A DNA stretch of 30,730 nucleotides from Branchiostoma floridae (Eukaryota > Chordata > Leptocardii > Amphioxiformes > Branchiostomatidae). Location of the stretch: the NCBI RefSeq assembly GCF_000003815.2, contig NC_049984.1:872856-903585 (forward strand). Reading direction: 5' to 3'. Below, piece after piece: positions 18,715 to 28,089 of this stretch; the first letter of the stretch is position 1, and each line of letters starts with the position of its first letter. Position numbers and translations under genes: made by a program. The notes beneath the pieces were generated by a model. It made no database searches. It was not told the origin of the DNA and was given only the letters and a program-made list of their open reading frames with translations.

Positions 18715-21373
18715 AGGGTAGAGACTGCAATCTGGTAGAATCGGCATAAGCTACACACATGTACATAAGCTACATACATGTACATATTAACTACATACAT
18801 GTACATAAGCTACATACATGTACATAAGCTACACACATGTACATAAGCTACATACGTGTACATAAGCTACATACATGTACATAAGCTACATACATGTACA
18901 TAAGCTACACACATGTACATAAGCTACACACATGTACATAAGCTACATACATGTACATAAGCTACATACATGTACATAAGCTACATACATGTACATAAGC
19001 TACATACATGTACATATTAACTACATACATGTACATTAACTACACACATGTACATAAGCTACATACATGTACTTAAGCTACATACATGTACTTAAGCTAC
19101 ATACATGTACATAAGCTACATACATGTACATAAGCTACATACATGTACATAAGCTACACACATGTACATAAGCTACACACATGTACATAAGCTACATACA
19201 TGTACATATTAACTACATACATGTACATAAGCTACATACATGTACATAAGCTACACACATGTACATAAGCTACATATGTGTACATAAGCTACATACATGT
19301 ACATAAGCTACATACATGTACATAAGCTACATACATGTACATAAGCTACACACATGTACATGAGCTACATACATGTACATAAGCTACATACATGTACATA
19401 TTAACTACATACATGTACATAAGCTACACACATGTACATAAGCTACACACATGTACATAAGCTACATACATGTACATATTAACTACATACATGTACATAA
19501 GCTACATACATGTACATAAGCTACACACATGTACATAAGCTACATACATGTACATAAGCTACATACATGTACATATTAACTACATACATGTACATAAGCT
19601 ACACACATGTACATAAGCTACACACATGTACATAAGCTACATACATGTACATATTAACTACACACATGTATATAAGCTACATACATGTACATAAGCTACA
19701 TACATGTACATAAGCTACACACATGTACATAAGCTGTTTCAACTTTATAAATATTTCCCTGGTCCTGTAAAACTTTGGAAATATTCATGGTGTGGAATTG
19801 GATACTTCTAATGGTTTCTAAATAATGATAACAGCATTCTACCATTTTCTACCATTTTTTGTAAATGGTTCGGTGGGCTGGGAAGATAGCAATTCACACA
19901 TCCTTGCAAAGTATGGTTGGGTGCCATGCAACAATGGCCCACCACAAAGGATCCACCAGTGCCCAGCAGTGAAATCTAAAAATATACAGATGCAACAATA
20001 GGGCTTACTTTTATGGGGGCAATAAACTAATTTTACCATTTGGCCAGGTTTACCATTTTTTTGAAATATTTGTAAATGTGAAATAATCACAGAGAGGTTT
20101 CACAATTATTCTAAATAAAGATATTTTTGTACAGTTACTTTCACAATGTTTCTAAAATATTCAAAGAAAATCAAATAAATGAGTATTTTCTTAGTCAATT
20201 TTTTGAAAATAATTTGATTATTGTGGCTCAGATATTCTTTTATTCAAAATAATTCAGACTAATTATAGATATCACCTAAAAACCCTCATGGTGTCTTGGA
20301 ATGGACTCTATGTTTCCCTGCATGTGATAAGAGCATTGTTAACTGTTATGTTTCCCCTGCAGTGTGATAAGAGCATTTTAAACTGTTTCCCCAGCAGTGT
20401 GATAAGAGCATTGTTAACTGTTTCCCCTGCAGTGTGATAAGAGCATTTTAAACTGTTATGTTTCCCTGCAGTGTGATAAGAGCATTTTTAACTGTTATGT
20501 TTCCCTGCAGTGTGATAAGAGCATTGTTAACTATTTCCCCTGCAGTGTGATAAGAGCATTGTTAACTGTTATGTTTCCCTGCAGTGTGATAAGAGCATTG
20601 TTAACTGTTATGTTTCCCTGCAGTGTGATAAGAGCATTGTTAACTGTTTCCCCTGCAGTGTGATAAGAGCATTATGTTCCCCTGCAGAGTGATAAGAGCA
20701 TTTTAAACTGTTTCCCCTGCAGTGTGATAAGAGCATTGTTGACTGTTATGTTTCCCTGCAGTGTGATAAGAGCATTGTTGACTGTTATGTTTCCCTGCAG
20801 TGTGATAAGAGCATTGTTGACTGTTATGTTTCCCTGCAGTGTGATAAGAGCATTGTTGACTGTTATGTTTCCCCTGCAGTGTGATAAGAGCATTGTTGAC
20901 TGTTATGTTTCCCCTGCAGTGTGATAAGAGCATTATTATCTGTTATGTTTCCCCTGCAGTGTGATAAGAGCATTGTTAACTGTTTCCCCTGCAGTCTGAT
21001 AAGAGTATTGTTAACTGTTATGTTCCCCCTGCAGTGTGATAAGAGCATTGTTAACTGTTATGTTTCCCCTGCAGTGTGATAAGAGCATTGTTAACTGTTA
21101 TGTTCCCCTGCAGTGTGATAAGAGCATTTTAAACTGTTCCCCCTGCAGTGTGATAAGAGCATTGTTAACTGTTATGTTTCCCCTGCAGTGTGATAAGAGC
21201 ATTTTAAACTGTTTCCCCTGCAGTGTGATAAGAGTATTATGTTTCCCCTCCAGTGTGATAAGAGGGAACCCAACGTGCTGCGCATCGCCCCCGCGCCGCT
21301 CTACAACTCCTTCAGCGATGTTCACCGATTCGTCTCTCTGCTGGGACAGAGTCTACAGGCCGCACAGTTATAA
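12229..21373 (+). CDS. KYNU: Kynureninase, complete 11-exon gene
   Basis: Exons: 12229-12409, 12707-12827, 12995-13077, 13329-13390, 13923-13994, 14599-14820, 16119-16217, 16329-16455, 16862-16947, 18331-18606, 21254-21373. All introns are GT-AG and all phases join, giving 482 residues (human 465). Kynureninase is a PLP-dependent hydrolase that cleaves kynurenine and 3-hydroxykynurenine to anthranilates plus alanine, in the cytosolic tryptophan/NAD pathway. Cofactor residues align with the human enzyme: LT of [13 protein letters not shown], the Ser of FSGVQYYTG, Asp and His of [13 protein letters not shown] with the Schiff-base Lys (residue 280, last codon of exon 7), Trp of GWWGHK and Asn of RVSNPP. 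Exon 10 has an extra Ala/Glu/Lys-rich stretch after LIKKFYPKP. The start follows CCCCCCACAG and opens [10 protein letters not shown]. Nine intronic arrays lie in this gene, several built from its own splice sites. Confidence 0.96.
12393..12620 (+). repeat. Minisatellite copied from the KYNU exon 1 / intron 1 junction
   Basis: Five units of about 40-44 bp. Each begins with a copy of the exon 1 end and donor (AAGACCTTCCGCCAAGTAAG) followed by GGCCCACTTTCTTATCTGTG. The first is the true junction (A|GTAAGG at 12409/12410); later copies keep a GTAAGG donor except the fourth, which has lost GTAA. It fills most of intron 1. Confidence 0.93.
13399..13740 (+). repeat. 18-bp minisatellite next to the exon 4 donor
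   Basis: About 18 copies of CTGGGTCATAGGTAACAC beginning 9 bp inside intron 4, just after the real donor CTG|GTCAGT (13390/13391). Each unit contains an AG|GTAACA donor-like site. Later copies drift to CAGAGGTAA. Confidence 0.92.
14019..14359. mobile_element. hAT-like MITE in KYNU intron 5
   Basis: CAGGGCTCGAAATAC (14019-14033) is exactly mirrored by GTATTTCGAGCCCTG (14345-14359). Ends starting CAGGG are typical of hAT elements. Inner GCAGGTAA/TTACCTGC motifs repeat in both orientations. The expected 8-bp target duplication is not clean; only ACTTG flanks both ends. No coding capacity. Confidence 0.8.
14821..15197 (+). repeat. CTGTAY-hexamer minisatellite starting at the exon 6 donor
   Basis: From the second base of intron 6 the sequence is a 24-bp-type higher-order repeat of hexamers (CTGTATCTGTACCTGTTTCT then GTAG), more than 60 hexamers. 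Long open frames on both strands here (Cys/Thr/Ser-rich, or Thr-Asp/Gln-rich) are translations of the hexamer, not genes. Confidence 0.92.
15381..16118 (+). repeat. Minisatellite copied from the intron 6 / exon 7 junction of KYNU
   Basis: About 20 units of 30-38 bp. Each consists of a 3' splice site (TTGTGTTTGTGTTTTAG or shorter) followed by the first 21 exon 7 bases (GGCTGTGTGGTAGGGTTTGA plus C). The last unit is the true junction (acceptor AG 16117-16118) and continues into FDLAHAVGN. Any decoy used would encode GCVVGFD, then leave the homologous frame and soon stop. Confidence 0.95.
16643..16861 (+). repeat. 37-bp minisatellite abutting the exon 9 acceptor
   Basis: Six units of 37 bp (GCTAAGTCAGCTGACCCATT then GCCTGATGTTGATTGGT). 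The sixth runs directly into the real acceptor GATGTTGCAG at 16861. Each unit contains CAGCTGACC, which resembles the junction CAG|AGCTGGACC, so derivation from it is plausible but less clear than for exons 7 and 11. Confidence 0.9.
16957..17968 (+). repeat. 19-bp minisatellite in KYNU intron 9
   Basis: More than 50 copies of GTACATAAGCTACATACAT (ACACA variants common), starting about 10 bp after the exon 9 donor (GAC|GTGAGT). Each copy contains the palindrome ATGTACAT. Confidence 0.96.
18659..18711. repeat. (TA)n microsatellite in KYNU intron 10
   Basis: An uninterrupted TA run of about 26 dinucleotides, about 50 bp after the exon 10 donor. Confidence 0.95.
18746..19733 (+). repeat. Second 19-bp array, in KYNU intron 10
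   Basis: The same 19-bp family and orientation as in intron 9 (GTACATAAGCTACATACAT), about 50 copies, with an extra ATTAAC-type variant that recurs in a higher-order pattern. Exon 10 is therefore bracketed by two roughly 1-kb direct arrays. Confidence 0.95.
19734..20315. other. Unique part of KYNU intron 10, nothing recognised
   Basis: AT-rich intron sequence with no coding frame that resembles a protein and no element ends seen. Confidence 0.6.
20316..21253 (+). repeat. Minisatellite copied from the intron 10 / exon 11 junction of KYNU
   Basis: About 25 units of 28-42 bp, each with a 3' splice site (TTTCCCCTGCAG) followed by TGTGATAAGAG, the first 11 bases of exon 11 (CDKR), then CATTGTTAACTGTTATG. 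The last junction, CCCCTCCAG at 21253, is the one that continues into [12 protein letters not shown]. The decoys have TGCAG where the true site has TCCAG. Entry at a decoy would read CDKSIVNC and then reach a stop. Confidence 0.95.
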
Positions 21374-21480
21374 CATCGCTGCTGGGACCGAGTCTCGCGC
21401 TGCTGGGACTGAGTCTCGCGCTGCTGGGACCGAGTCTTGCGCTGCTGGGACAGAGTCTACAGGCCGCACAGTTATGACAT
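21339..21480 (+). repeat. Repeat of the KYNU C-terminal coding end and stop region
   Basis: The last coding bases (CTGCTGGGACAGAGTCTACA then GGCCGCACAGTTATAACATC, TAA at 21371-21373) recur at 21441-21480 with TTATGACATC in place of the stop. Three shorter GCTGCTGGGACCGAGTCTCG units of about 24 bp lie between them. The duplication lies downstream of the stop, so the normal protein is unchanged. Confidence 0.92.
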
Positions 21481-21837
21481 CTGGGGCAGGCTATCTGTTC
21501 TTCACAAAACAGAAAATGTTTAATGAATATTAGGGACCTATATATATATTTTTACTTGTTGTAATCCAAGCCAGTAGATCACATGCAGAAAACCCACTGA
21601 ATGAGGTGGAACATATGGTTGAATGCACCAAAATCATGTTTAAGTTTTACAGTAATTCTTAGTGTAACGTGATGTCCAGAATTTGAAGCCGTTCATAGCC
21701 AGGCAGACGGGGTGGCAATCAGCAGGGAAAGGAAAGTCAATGACAAAGAGTAAACTTACAGTCCTTTATTTAGCAAAATATTCTGGGATACATTTCAGAC
21801 TTTGTTGTAGCTGTACATAAATTTGCCACACGTACAT
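21481..21837. other. KYNU 3' flank with a possible minus-strand poly(A) signal
   Basis: No plus-strand AATAAA was seen between the KYNU stop and 21837. A minus-strand AATAAA (TTTATT at 21765-21770) could end the PPxY gene transcript, but that would need a 3' UTR of about 2.6 kb. No coding frame recognised. Confidence 0.4.
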
Positions 21838-22295
21838 CAGGGGTGCCTAAGCATCTGCACAAACCCTATGAGATTCGAAGGAACATTCGCCCGAATCACT
21901 ATGCGAAAACGCACGAACCTTATGAAAATCACACGAATCACTATGCGAAAAAATACGAACCTTGTGTAATTCGCACAAATCATTATGTGACACACACGAA
22001 CCTTATGCAATTTGCACGAACCTTATGCAAAACCGACCGACCACCGCCGGGTCACGTGATATTACATCATTCGCATAAGGTTCCTGCAAATCACATAAGG
22101 TCCGTGCAAATCACATAAGGTTCGTGCAAATCACATAAGGTTCGTGCAAATCACATAAGGTTCGTAAGTTTTCGCATAGTGATTTGTGTGATTTTCATAA
22201 GGTTTGTCCGTTTTCGCATAGTGATTCTTGCGAATCACATAATATTCGTACGAATCTCATAGGGTTGGTGCAAATGCTTAGGAACCTCTGTACAT
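21833..22295. mobile_element. Foldback MITE with near-full-length inverted symmetry
   Basis: A 453-bp element (21838-22290) starts CAGGGGTGCCTAAGCAT and ends ATGCTTAGGAACCTCTG. Inverted similarity continues inward almost to the centre near 22040-22060: CCTATGAGATTCG against CGAATCTCATAGG, and CACTATGCGAAAACG against its reverse. TACAT (21833-21837, 22291-22295) flanks both ends. The arms are themselves tandem repeats of a CGAACCTTATG/CATAAGGTTCG motif. CAGGGG ends suggest hAT, but a 5-bp duplication does not. Confidence 0.75.
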
Positions 22296-22491
22296 GTAGC
22301 CATGGTAGAGGACCAACACCATCTGCCCCATATAACTGGGACAGGGACACCTGCATGAGGAGGTGTACGTTACTGAACCCGACCGTTGTAATTCATCAAT
22401 CTGAGATTTGTCATTAAATCTTCATACACGGGCTGATCCAGACGTCTTCATGGCACTTCACACTCCTGAACGTTTACCAACGCTACGTTCC

Positions 22492-22557
22492 AATATACAT
22501 ATATCACATGTAGTTATACATATATCACATGTAGTTATACATATATCACATGTAGTT
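22492..22557 (+). repeat. Three 21-bp tandem copies
   Basis: Three near-perfect copies of ATACATATATCACATGTAGTT. Confidence 0.9.
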
Positions 22558-23214
22558 GCACTCCCTCAACATCTCAACAACAGACCACAACTTTAGTGTT
22601 GGCTCCATACTTTCCTGCACATTGTCATCGTCTTTCTCACATTGCCAGGTAAAAACCATAGTGTTACATCTTACCAGGACTTGCCTTATTTATATCTGTA
22701 TGCTGTTTAGTAGGAAGAGTACACAGTTAGCCTTAGATAAACATCCTAACAAGTTGAATCAAGCAATAGTAAACCAACTCACCAAACTTTCCTTAGAGTG
22801 GTCACATAGCTACATGTACCACATAGCTACATGTACCCTTCTTTCTTTACAAGCAAAGCTGAATAACAAACTATGGCTGGTAGTACTAGTAGCTGTTGAG
22901 TGCTCATCACTTAAGTAATATAATCACATAATTTACCTTTTACTAATCATATAAAATCTTATATTCCAACACTGAAACTTACAAACCTTTATAGTTTTCC
23001 GTACAGAACAAGCCCGCCCAGCTAGAACACATTACTTAATGTTCCATTCTGTAAATGTTAAGTTTATATACACATACATGTAGATGAAAATACTCAGTCT
23101 TTCATTTGTGACCATCTAGTACCAAACCTTAAACCTGTTGTTGAGTTCACGGCTGCAAAAATAGACATCCCTCTCTGCACATAAATCCCCTTATGAGTTA
23201 ACATTGACTATGGC
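22558..23214. other. Intergenic sequence, nothing recognised
   Basis: AT-rich sequence with short frames only (the longest, 22556-22918 on plus, resembles no protein I know) and a small direct repeat, CACATAGCTACATGTACC, near 22803-22837. Confidence 0.5.
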
Positions 23215-23675
23215 ACCAGTTACCCCTTAGGTTTTCTAATGACCAGTGCACCAGTAGCCCCTAGGTTTTACACTGACCAGTGCACCAGTACCCCCCTAGG
23301 TTTTACACTGACCAGTGCACCAGTAACCCTCTAGGTTTAACACTGACCAGTGCACCAGTAACCCCCTAGGTTTTACACTGACCAGTGCACCAGTATCCCC
23401 CAAGGTTTTACACTGACCAGTGCACCAGTAGCCCCCCTAGGTTTTACACTGACCAGTGCACCAGTAACCCTCTAGGTTTTACACTGACCAGTGTACCAGT
23501 AACCCCCTAGGTTTTACACTGACCAGTGCACCAGTACCCCCCTAGGTTTTACACTGACCAGTGCACCAGTAGCCCCTAGGTTTTACACTGACCAGTGCAC
23601 CAGTACCCCCCTAGGTTTTACACTGACCAGTGCACCAGTACCCCCCTATGTTTTACACTGGCCAGTGCACCAGTA
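23215..23675 (+). repeat. 35-bp minisatellite
   Basis: About 13 copies of GACCAGTGCACCAGTAACCC then CCTAGGTTTTACACT with 1-2-bp length changes in the C run. No exon junction was identified next to it. Confidence 0.93.
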
Positions 23676-23742
23676 ACAGCTGACCTGAGGTGACCCCTGG
23701 AAGCTCTTGGATGTTCCTGATTCTGGCATGATAATCCAAAGG

Positions 23743-23852
23743 CTTGAAGACAGGTGTTTAGCTCAGGTGTAGAAGACAGGTGTTCAGCTCAGAGTGTAGA
23801 AGACAGGTGTTTAGCTCTGGTGTAGAAGACAGGTGTTTAGCTCAGGTGTATC
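23743..23852 (+). repeat. Four ~26-bp tandem copies
   Basis: Copies of GAAGACAGGTGTTTAGCTCA followed by GGTGTA, with small variants (AGAGTGTA, CTGGTGTA). Confidence 0.9.
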
Positions 23853-24348
23853 AGGCTTAATTCTTCACACCTGCATAAGCACACCTGTTTCTCTATTTGG
23901 CTGTTTGTAAGACTGAAAAACTTTACACAAACTGAGACCACACAGCAGCCAGAGTTGATCAATACCTAATGCCGTACCTCTGAAACTAGACACCCCACAT
24001 GTCCCCCCCCCCCCTGCCTCCCGAGATTCTCTTAAAAAAGTATCTCATCATAAAACCCTTGTAACAGTGTGTCTCTCTGTACTAACACCCCCTCCCTTAT
24101 TAGCTTACAAATCCAGCAAGACTTCCCCTAAAGGAGGGAAGTTGTGGTACACCCCTGGGGGTAATGGTACACCCCTGGAGTGGTGGTACACCGCGGGGCG
24201 GTGGAGGGGGAACTTCATCACTGCTGATGTGCAGAATACTGTATGCTCCTGTAGTACATGTTTGTTTGTTTGTTTGTTTGTCCTTCTCCAGGAGTAGGCT
24301 CTGGGTTTGGCAGCAGACTAAAGGCACTGTGTTGTCATGGTAACCCGG

Positions 24349-27300
24349 CTAGCATGAAGTGTTGTTGTCAATCACTCCTGCTGCCGTAGTAACTGCTTGA
24401 ACTGGTGCATCCTGGGACACCGGTGGTTCTTGTCTCCCTGGTGCCGGGTAAGGAGGATGCTGGGATACTTGTGGGGTATCCTGTGGCAGTGCATTATGGG
24501 ACTGTATGTCCTGTGGCAGTGCATGATGGGACTGTATGGCCTGTGGCAGTGCATGATGGGACTGTATAGCCTGTGGCGGTGCATGATGGGACTGTATGGC
24601 CTGTGCTTCCTTCAGTGCCACCACAGCGTGATAGGGCGGTGGCTTCCCATCATGCTCGTCCAGCTCGCAGTACGGAGGGGGTTCGGGGAAGCTGCCCATG
24701 GGGCTGGAGGGGGGGTTCTCTCCGTCAATGCCGGGATAGGGGGGCGGGCGTGACAGGGTTCCTCCCGGGGGGGTGCCGTGGGTGAGCTGCAGAGGGGAGA
24801 AACACAGAACATCAGCTCACTCACTCAGCCACTTTAAACACTCACTCACTCACTCACTCACTCACACAGAACATCAGCTACCTCACTCAGCCAGCCACTT
24901 TAAACACAGAACATCAGCTCACTCAGTCAGCCACTTTAAACACAGAACATCAGCTCATTCAGTCAGCCACTTTAAACATGAGAAACACAGAACATCAGCT
25001 CATTCAGTCACTAAACACAGAACATCAACTCATTCAGTCACTAAACACAGAACATCAACTCATTCAGTCAGCCACTTTAAACACAGAACATCAGCTCACT
25101 CAGTCAGCCACTTTAAACACAGAACATCAGCTCATTCAGTCATAAACACAGAACATCAGCTCATTCAGTCACTAAACACAGAACATCAACTCATTCAGTC
25201 ACTAAACACAGAACATCAACTCATTCAGTCAGCCACTTTAAACACAGAACATCAGCTCACTCAGTCAGCCACTTTAAACACAGAACATCAGCTCATTCAG
25301 TCATAAACACAGAACATCAGCTCATTCAGTCACTAAACACAGAACATCAACTCATTCAGTCAGCCATTTTAAACACAGGATATCAGCTCATTCAGTCACT
25401 AAACACAGAACATCAACTCATTCAGTCAGCCACTTTAAACACAGAACATCAGCTCATTCAGTCAGCCACTTTAAACACAGAACATCAGCTCATTCAGTCA
25501 GTCACTTTAAACACAGAACATCAGCTCATTCAGTCAGCCACTTTAAGCACAGAATATCAGCCACTTAAAAAATGTTAGCACCTGCGGCTGCACGAGATCA
25601 GTATATGCTGCAAACCTAAGTGGGATGCCCGACTGTGGGCGCTGATCAGTATGGTGTGTGGACATAGCTAGGTACCGTTAAACTTACATGAAGTATTAAA
25701 TTGTAACGTTACGTTACATATGGACAAAGGGTTCCATGGGGGTTACCTCATTAGGTCCGGCCACCGCCAGCCGTCGCTGACGAGAGTAAAACCAGCACAG
25801 GTAGAACAGGATTTTCAGGATTATCGCCACAAACAGGATTCTGGGGACAGATTAAAACGGATTAGACAGGATTAACATTGATTGACTGATTGATTGAACA
25901 GAAACGGAACTGTAAGTAGTAAATAACCTGAGTGTATTGCTCTGGATAAACAAGCTTAAGTCAAAGTGACAGTTCAGTTCATCCTCGGAGAGTGACACCA
26001 GCGTCTCCACGTTCCTGTTCAGCATGATTGAACGGAGCTCATTAACAAAAAAAGTGACAGTAACTTTTACGTGCACGAGGTTAGGAATAATTTGCTACTT
26101 CACTGGATACAGTACAGAAATGCTGTACTTAGCTGTACCAGCAGAAATGCTGTACTTACAATGTTACATGTACCAGCAATGCTGTACTTACATGTACCAG
26201 TAGAAATGCTGTACAGTACTTACATGTTCCACTACAGTACCAGTAGAAATGCAGTACTTACATGTACCAGTAGAAATGCTGTACTTATATGTACCAGCAG
26301 AAATGCTGTACAGTACTTACATGTACCAGTAGAAATGCTGTACTTACATGTACCAGTAGAAATGCTGTACATACATGTACCAGTAGAAATGCTGTACTTA
26401 CATGTACCAGTAGAAATGCTGTACTTACATGTACCAGTAGAAATGCTGTACTAGTACTTACATGTACCAGTAGAAATGCTGTACTTACATGTACCAGTAG
26501 AAATGCTGTACTTACATCTATCAGTAGAAATGCTGTACTTACATGTACCAGTAGAAATGTTGTACTTACATGTACCAGCAGAAATGCTGTACTTACATGT
26601 ACCAGTAGAAATGCTGTACTTACATCTATCAGTAGAAATGCTGTACTTACATGTACCAGTAGAAATGCTGTACTTACGTGTACCAGCAGAAATGCTGTAC
26701 TTACATGTACCAGTAGAAATGCTGTACTTACATGTACCAGTAGAAATGCTGTACTTACATGTACCAGCAGAAATGCTGTACTTACATGTACCAGTAGAAA
26801 TGCTGTACTTACATGTACCAACAATGCTGTACTTACATGTACCAGTAGAAATGCTGTACTTACATGTACCAGTAGAAATGCTGTACTTACATGTACCAGT
26901 AGAAATGCTGTACTTACATGTACCAGTAGAAATGCTGTACTTACATGTACCAGTAGAAATGCTGTACTTACATGTACCAGTAGAAATGCAGTACTTACAT
27001 GTACCAGTAGAAATGCTGTACCTACATGTAGCAGTAGAAATGCTGTACTTACATGTACCAGTAGAAATGCTACAGTACTTACATGTAATAGTAGAAACGC
27101 TGTACTTACATGTACCAGCAGAAATGCTGTACTTACATGTACCAGTAGAAATGCTGTACTTACATGTACCAGTAGAAATGCTGTACTTACATGTACCAGT
27201 AGAAATGCTGTACTTACATGTACCAGTAGAAATGCTGTACTTACATGTACCAGTAGAAATGCTGTACTTACATGTACCAGTAGAAATGCTGTACTTACAT

Positions 27301-27351
27301 GTACCAGTAGAAATCCATGTTGACCAGCCTTTTAAAGTTTAAGCCATCTAC
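24349..27351 (-). CDS. Single-pass membrane protein with PPxY-rich cytosolic tail (5' end missing)
   Basis: Minus-strand exons, right to left: 27351-27299 (VDGLNFKRLVNMDFYWY, donor AT|GTAAGT), 26014-25928 (NVETLVSLSEDELNCHFDLS to SNTL), 25840-25747 (ILFVAIILKILFYLCWFY, then SRQRRLAVAGPNE) and 24786-24349 (LTHGTPPGG to VIDNNTSC). Phases join, but the 26014 acceptor and the weak GTTATT donor at 25927 are inferred partly from phase. The hydrophobic stretch followed by SRQRR is a transmembrane helix with a basic stop-transfer side, so the Pro-rich tail is probably cytosolic. The tail has three PPPY motifs (RPPPYPG, EPPPYCE, KPPPYHA) and a PPYP; PPxY motifs bind WW domains such as those of NEDD4-family ubiquitin ligases. 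A ten-residue repeat (AIQSHHALPQ) follows. I do not recognise the family. First exons must lie right of 27351. Confidence 0.65.
24465..24605 (-). repeat. 30-bp coding minisatellite in the PPxY tail
   Basis: Four in-frame 30-bp units encode AIQSHHAPPQ, AIQSHHALPQ, AIQSHHALPQ and DIQSHNALPQ. Unit length is a multiple of three, so copy-number change would keep the frame. Confidence 0.92.
24800..25560 (+). repeat. 36-bp (and ~26-bp) minisatellite in the PPxY gene intron
   Basis: About 25 copies of ACACAGAACATCAGCTCATT then CAGTCAGCCACTTTAA, mixed with short units lacking GCCACTT. It begins about 15 bp upstream (minus strand) of the acceptor at 24787-24788, so again it abuts a splice site. Its plus-strand open frame of 177 codons is a repeat artefact. 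Confidence 0.92.
26100..27300 (-). repeat. 27-bp minisatellite copied from an exon-donor junction of the PPxY gene
   Basis: More than 40 copies. On the minus strand the unit reads ATTTCTACTGGTACAT|GTAA, then GTACAGC. It equals the last 16 exon bases and the 5' splice site of the exon at 27351-27299, whose real donor is the first unit. Each copy keeps GTAAGT. The 27-bp period explains long open frames on both strands (up to 344 codons). Confidence 0.94.
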
Positions 27352-27541
27352 CTGTAACCAAAGAACAGGTTTTGTTATAAATCTCAGATTTGGACTGAAT
27401 AGAAAATATAAGTCCTTTGACTGTGCGTGCACAGGTCAAAGTTGAAAGCTGCTGAAACAAACAAAAGACATCAGGACATTGCTATATATGCGAGCTGACT
27501 GACAGGGTCCATACATACAGGCCCGCAAGGACTACTGGGCC
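27352..27541. other. Intron or flank upstream of the PPxY exon
   Basis: On the minus strand it supplies the acceptor TTTGGTTACAG ending at 27352. Nothing else recognised. Confidence 0.5.
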
Positions 27542-27988
27542 GGGCAAATTTCAGTATTTCCGGACAGGCGCAGCTGACCCACTTTCAGCCTACTAAAAAT
27601 GATAAGGTACCCTTGGCCAAAGTGCCTGTAGAAGTGTTTTTCTTTGGATATGTTTGGATTTTGGAGGTGCATATTATAGGTAAGGGTTGTAGCCTTTATA
27701 TTGTGTTGAAAAAAACAAATTTTTAGCAATATTTGTGGTTGCAGTAGGCCTTAGAAGTTAGGTGTTTTGGTGTTGTTTACAGGCAGTCAAAAGGTCCTAT
27801 GTTTTGATCCCATACAACGTATTTCAGTCGTAAATTTTTCCTTGTTTTGTCGTCAAATTACTCTTTAGAGGCTAGACAACCATGCTAATGTGAGTTTTTC
27901 GTGTTCTAAAACTCAGGTGATTTTGACAGCCTCTTTCTGCCATGATTCCTATTGTAAGTATAGGCAGTCTAAATACCGAAATTTGCCC
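27542..27988. mobile_element. Candidate TIR element (non-autonomous)
   Basis: GGGCAAATTTCAGTATTT (27542-27559) is mirrored by AAATACCGAAATTTGCCC (27971-27988), one mismatch in 18. No clean target-site duplication and no coding frame; exact ends are uncertain. Confidence 0.55.
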
Positions 27989-28089
27989 TACTAGTATTCA
28001 CACCAGAGCCTTCACCTTTGACCTGCACATGCGCAGTAGTATCTGTGAATGAGCTTATTTTCAAACATACACCAAGCCGTTTGTATCTA

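Noticed and set aside
20672-21533. Open frames with repeated CDKSIVNC or [12 protein letters not shown]
   Set aside because: They are translations of the acceptor-derived array; they run into KYNU exon 11 only by frame sharing.
24773-25306. 177-codon His/Ser/Thr-rich open frame
   Set aside because: Translation of the 36-bp intronic minisatellite.
26289-27342. Long plus-strand open frames (288 and 344 codons) of TCTSRNAVL or LHVPVEMLY repeats
   Set aside because: They are translations of a 27-bp tandem repeat whose length is a multiple of three; the repeat is explained by an exon-donor junction on the minus strand.
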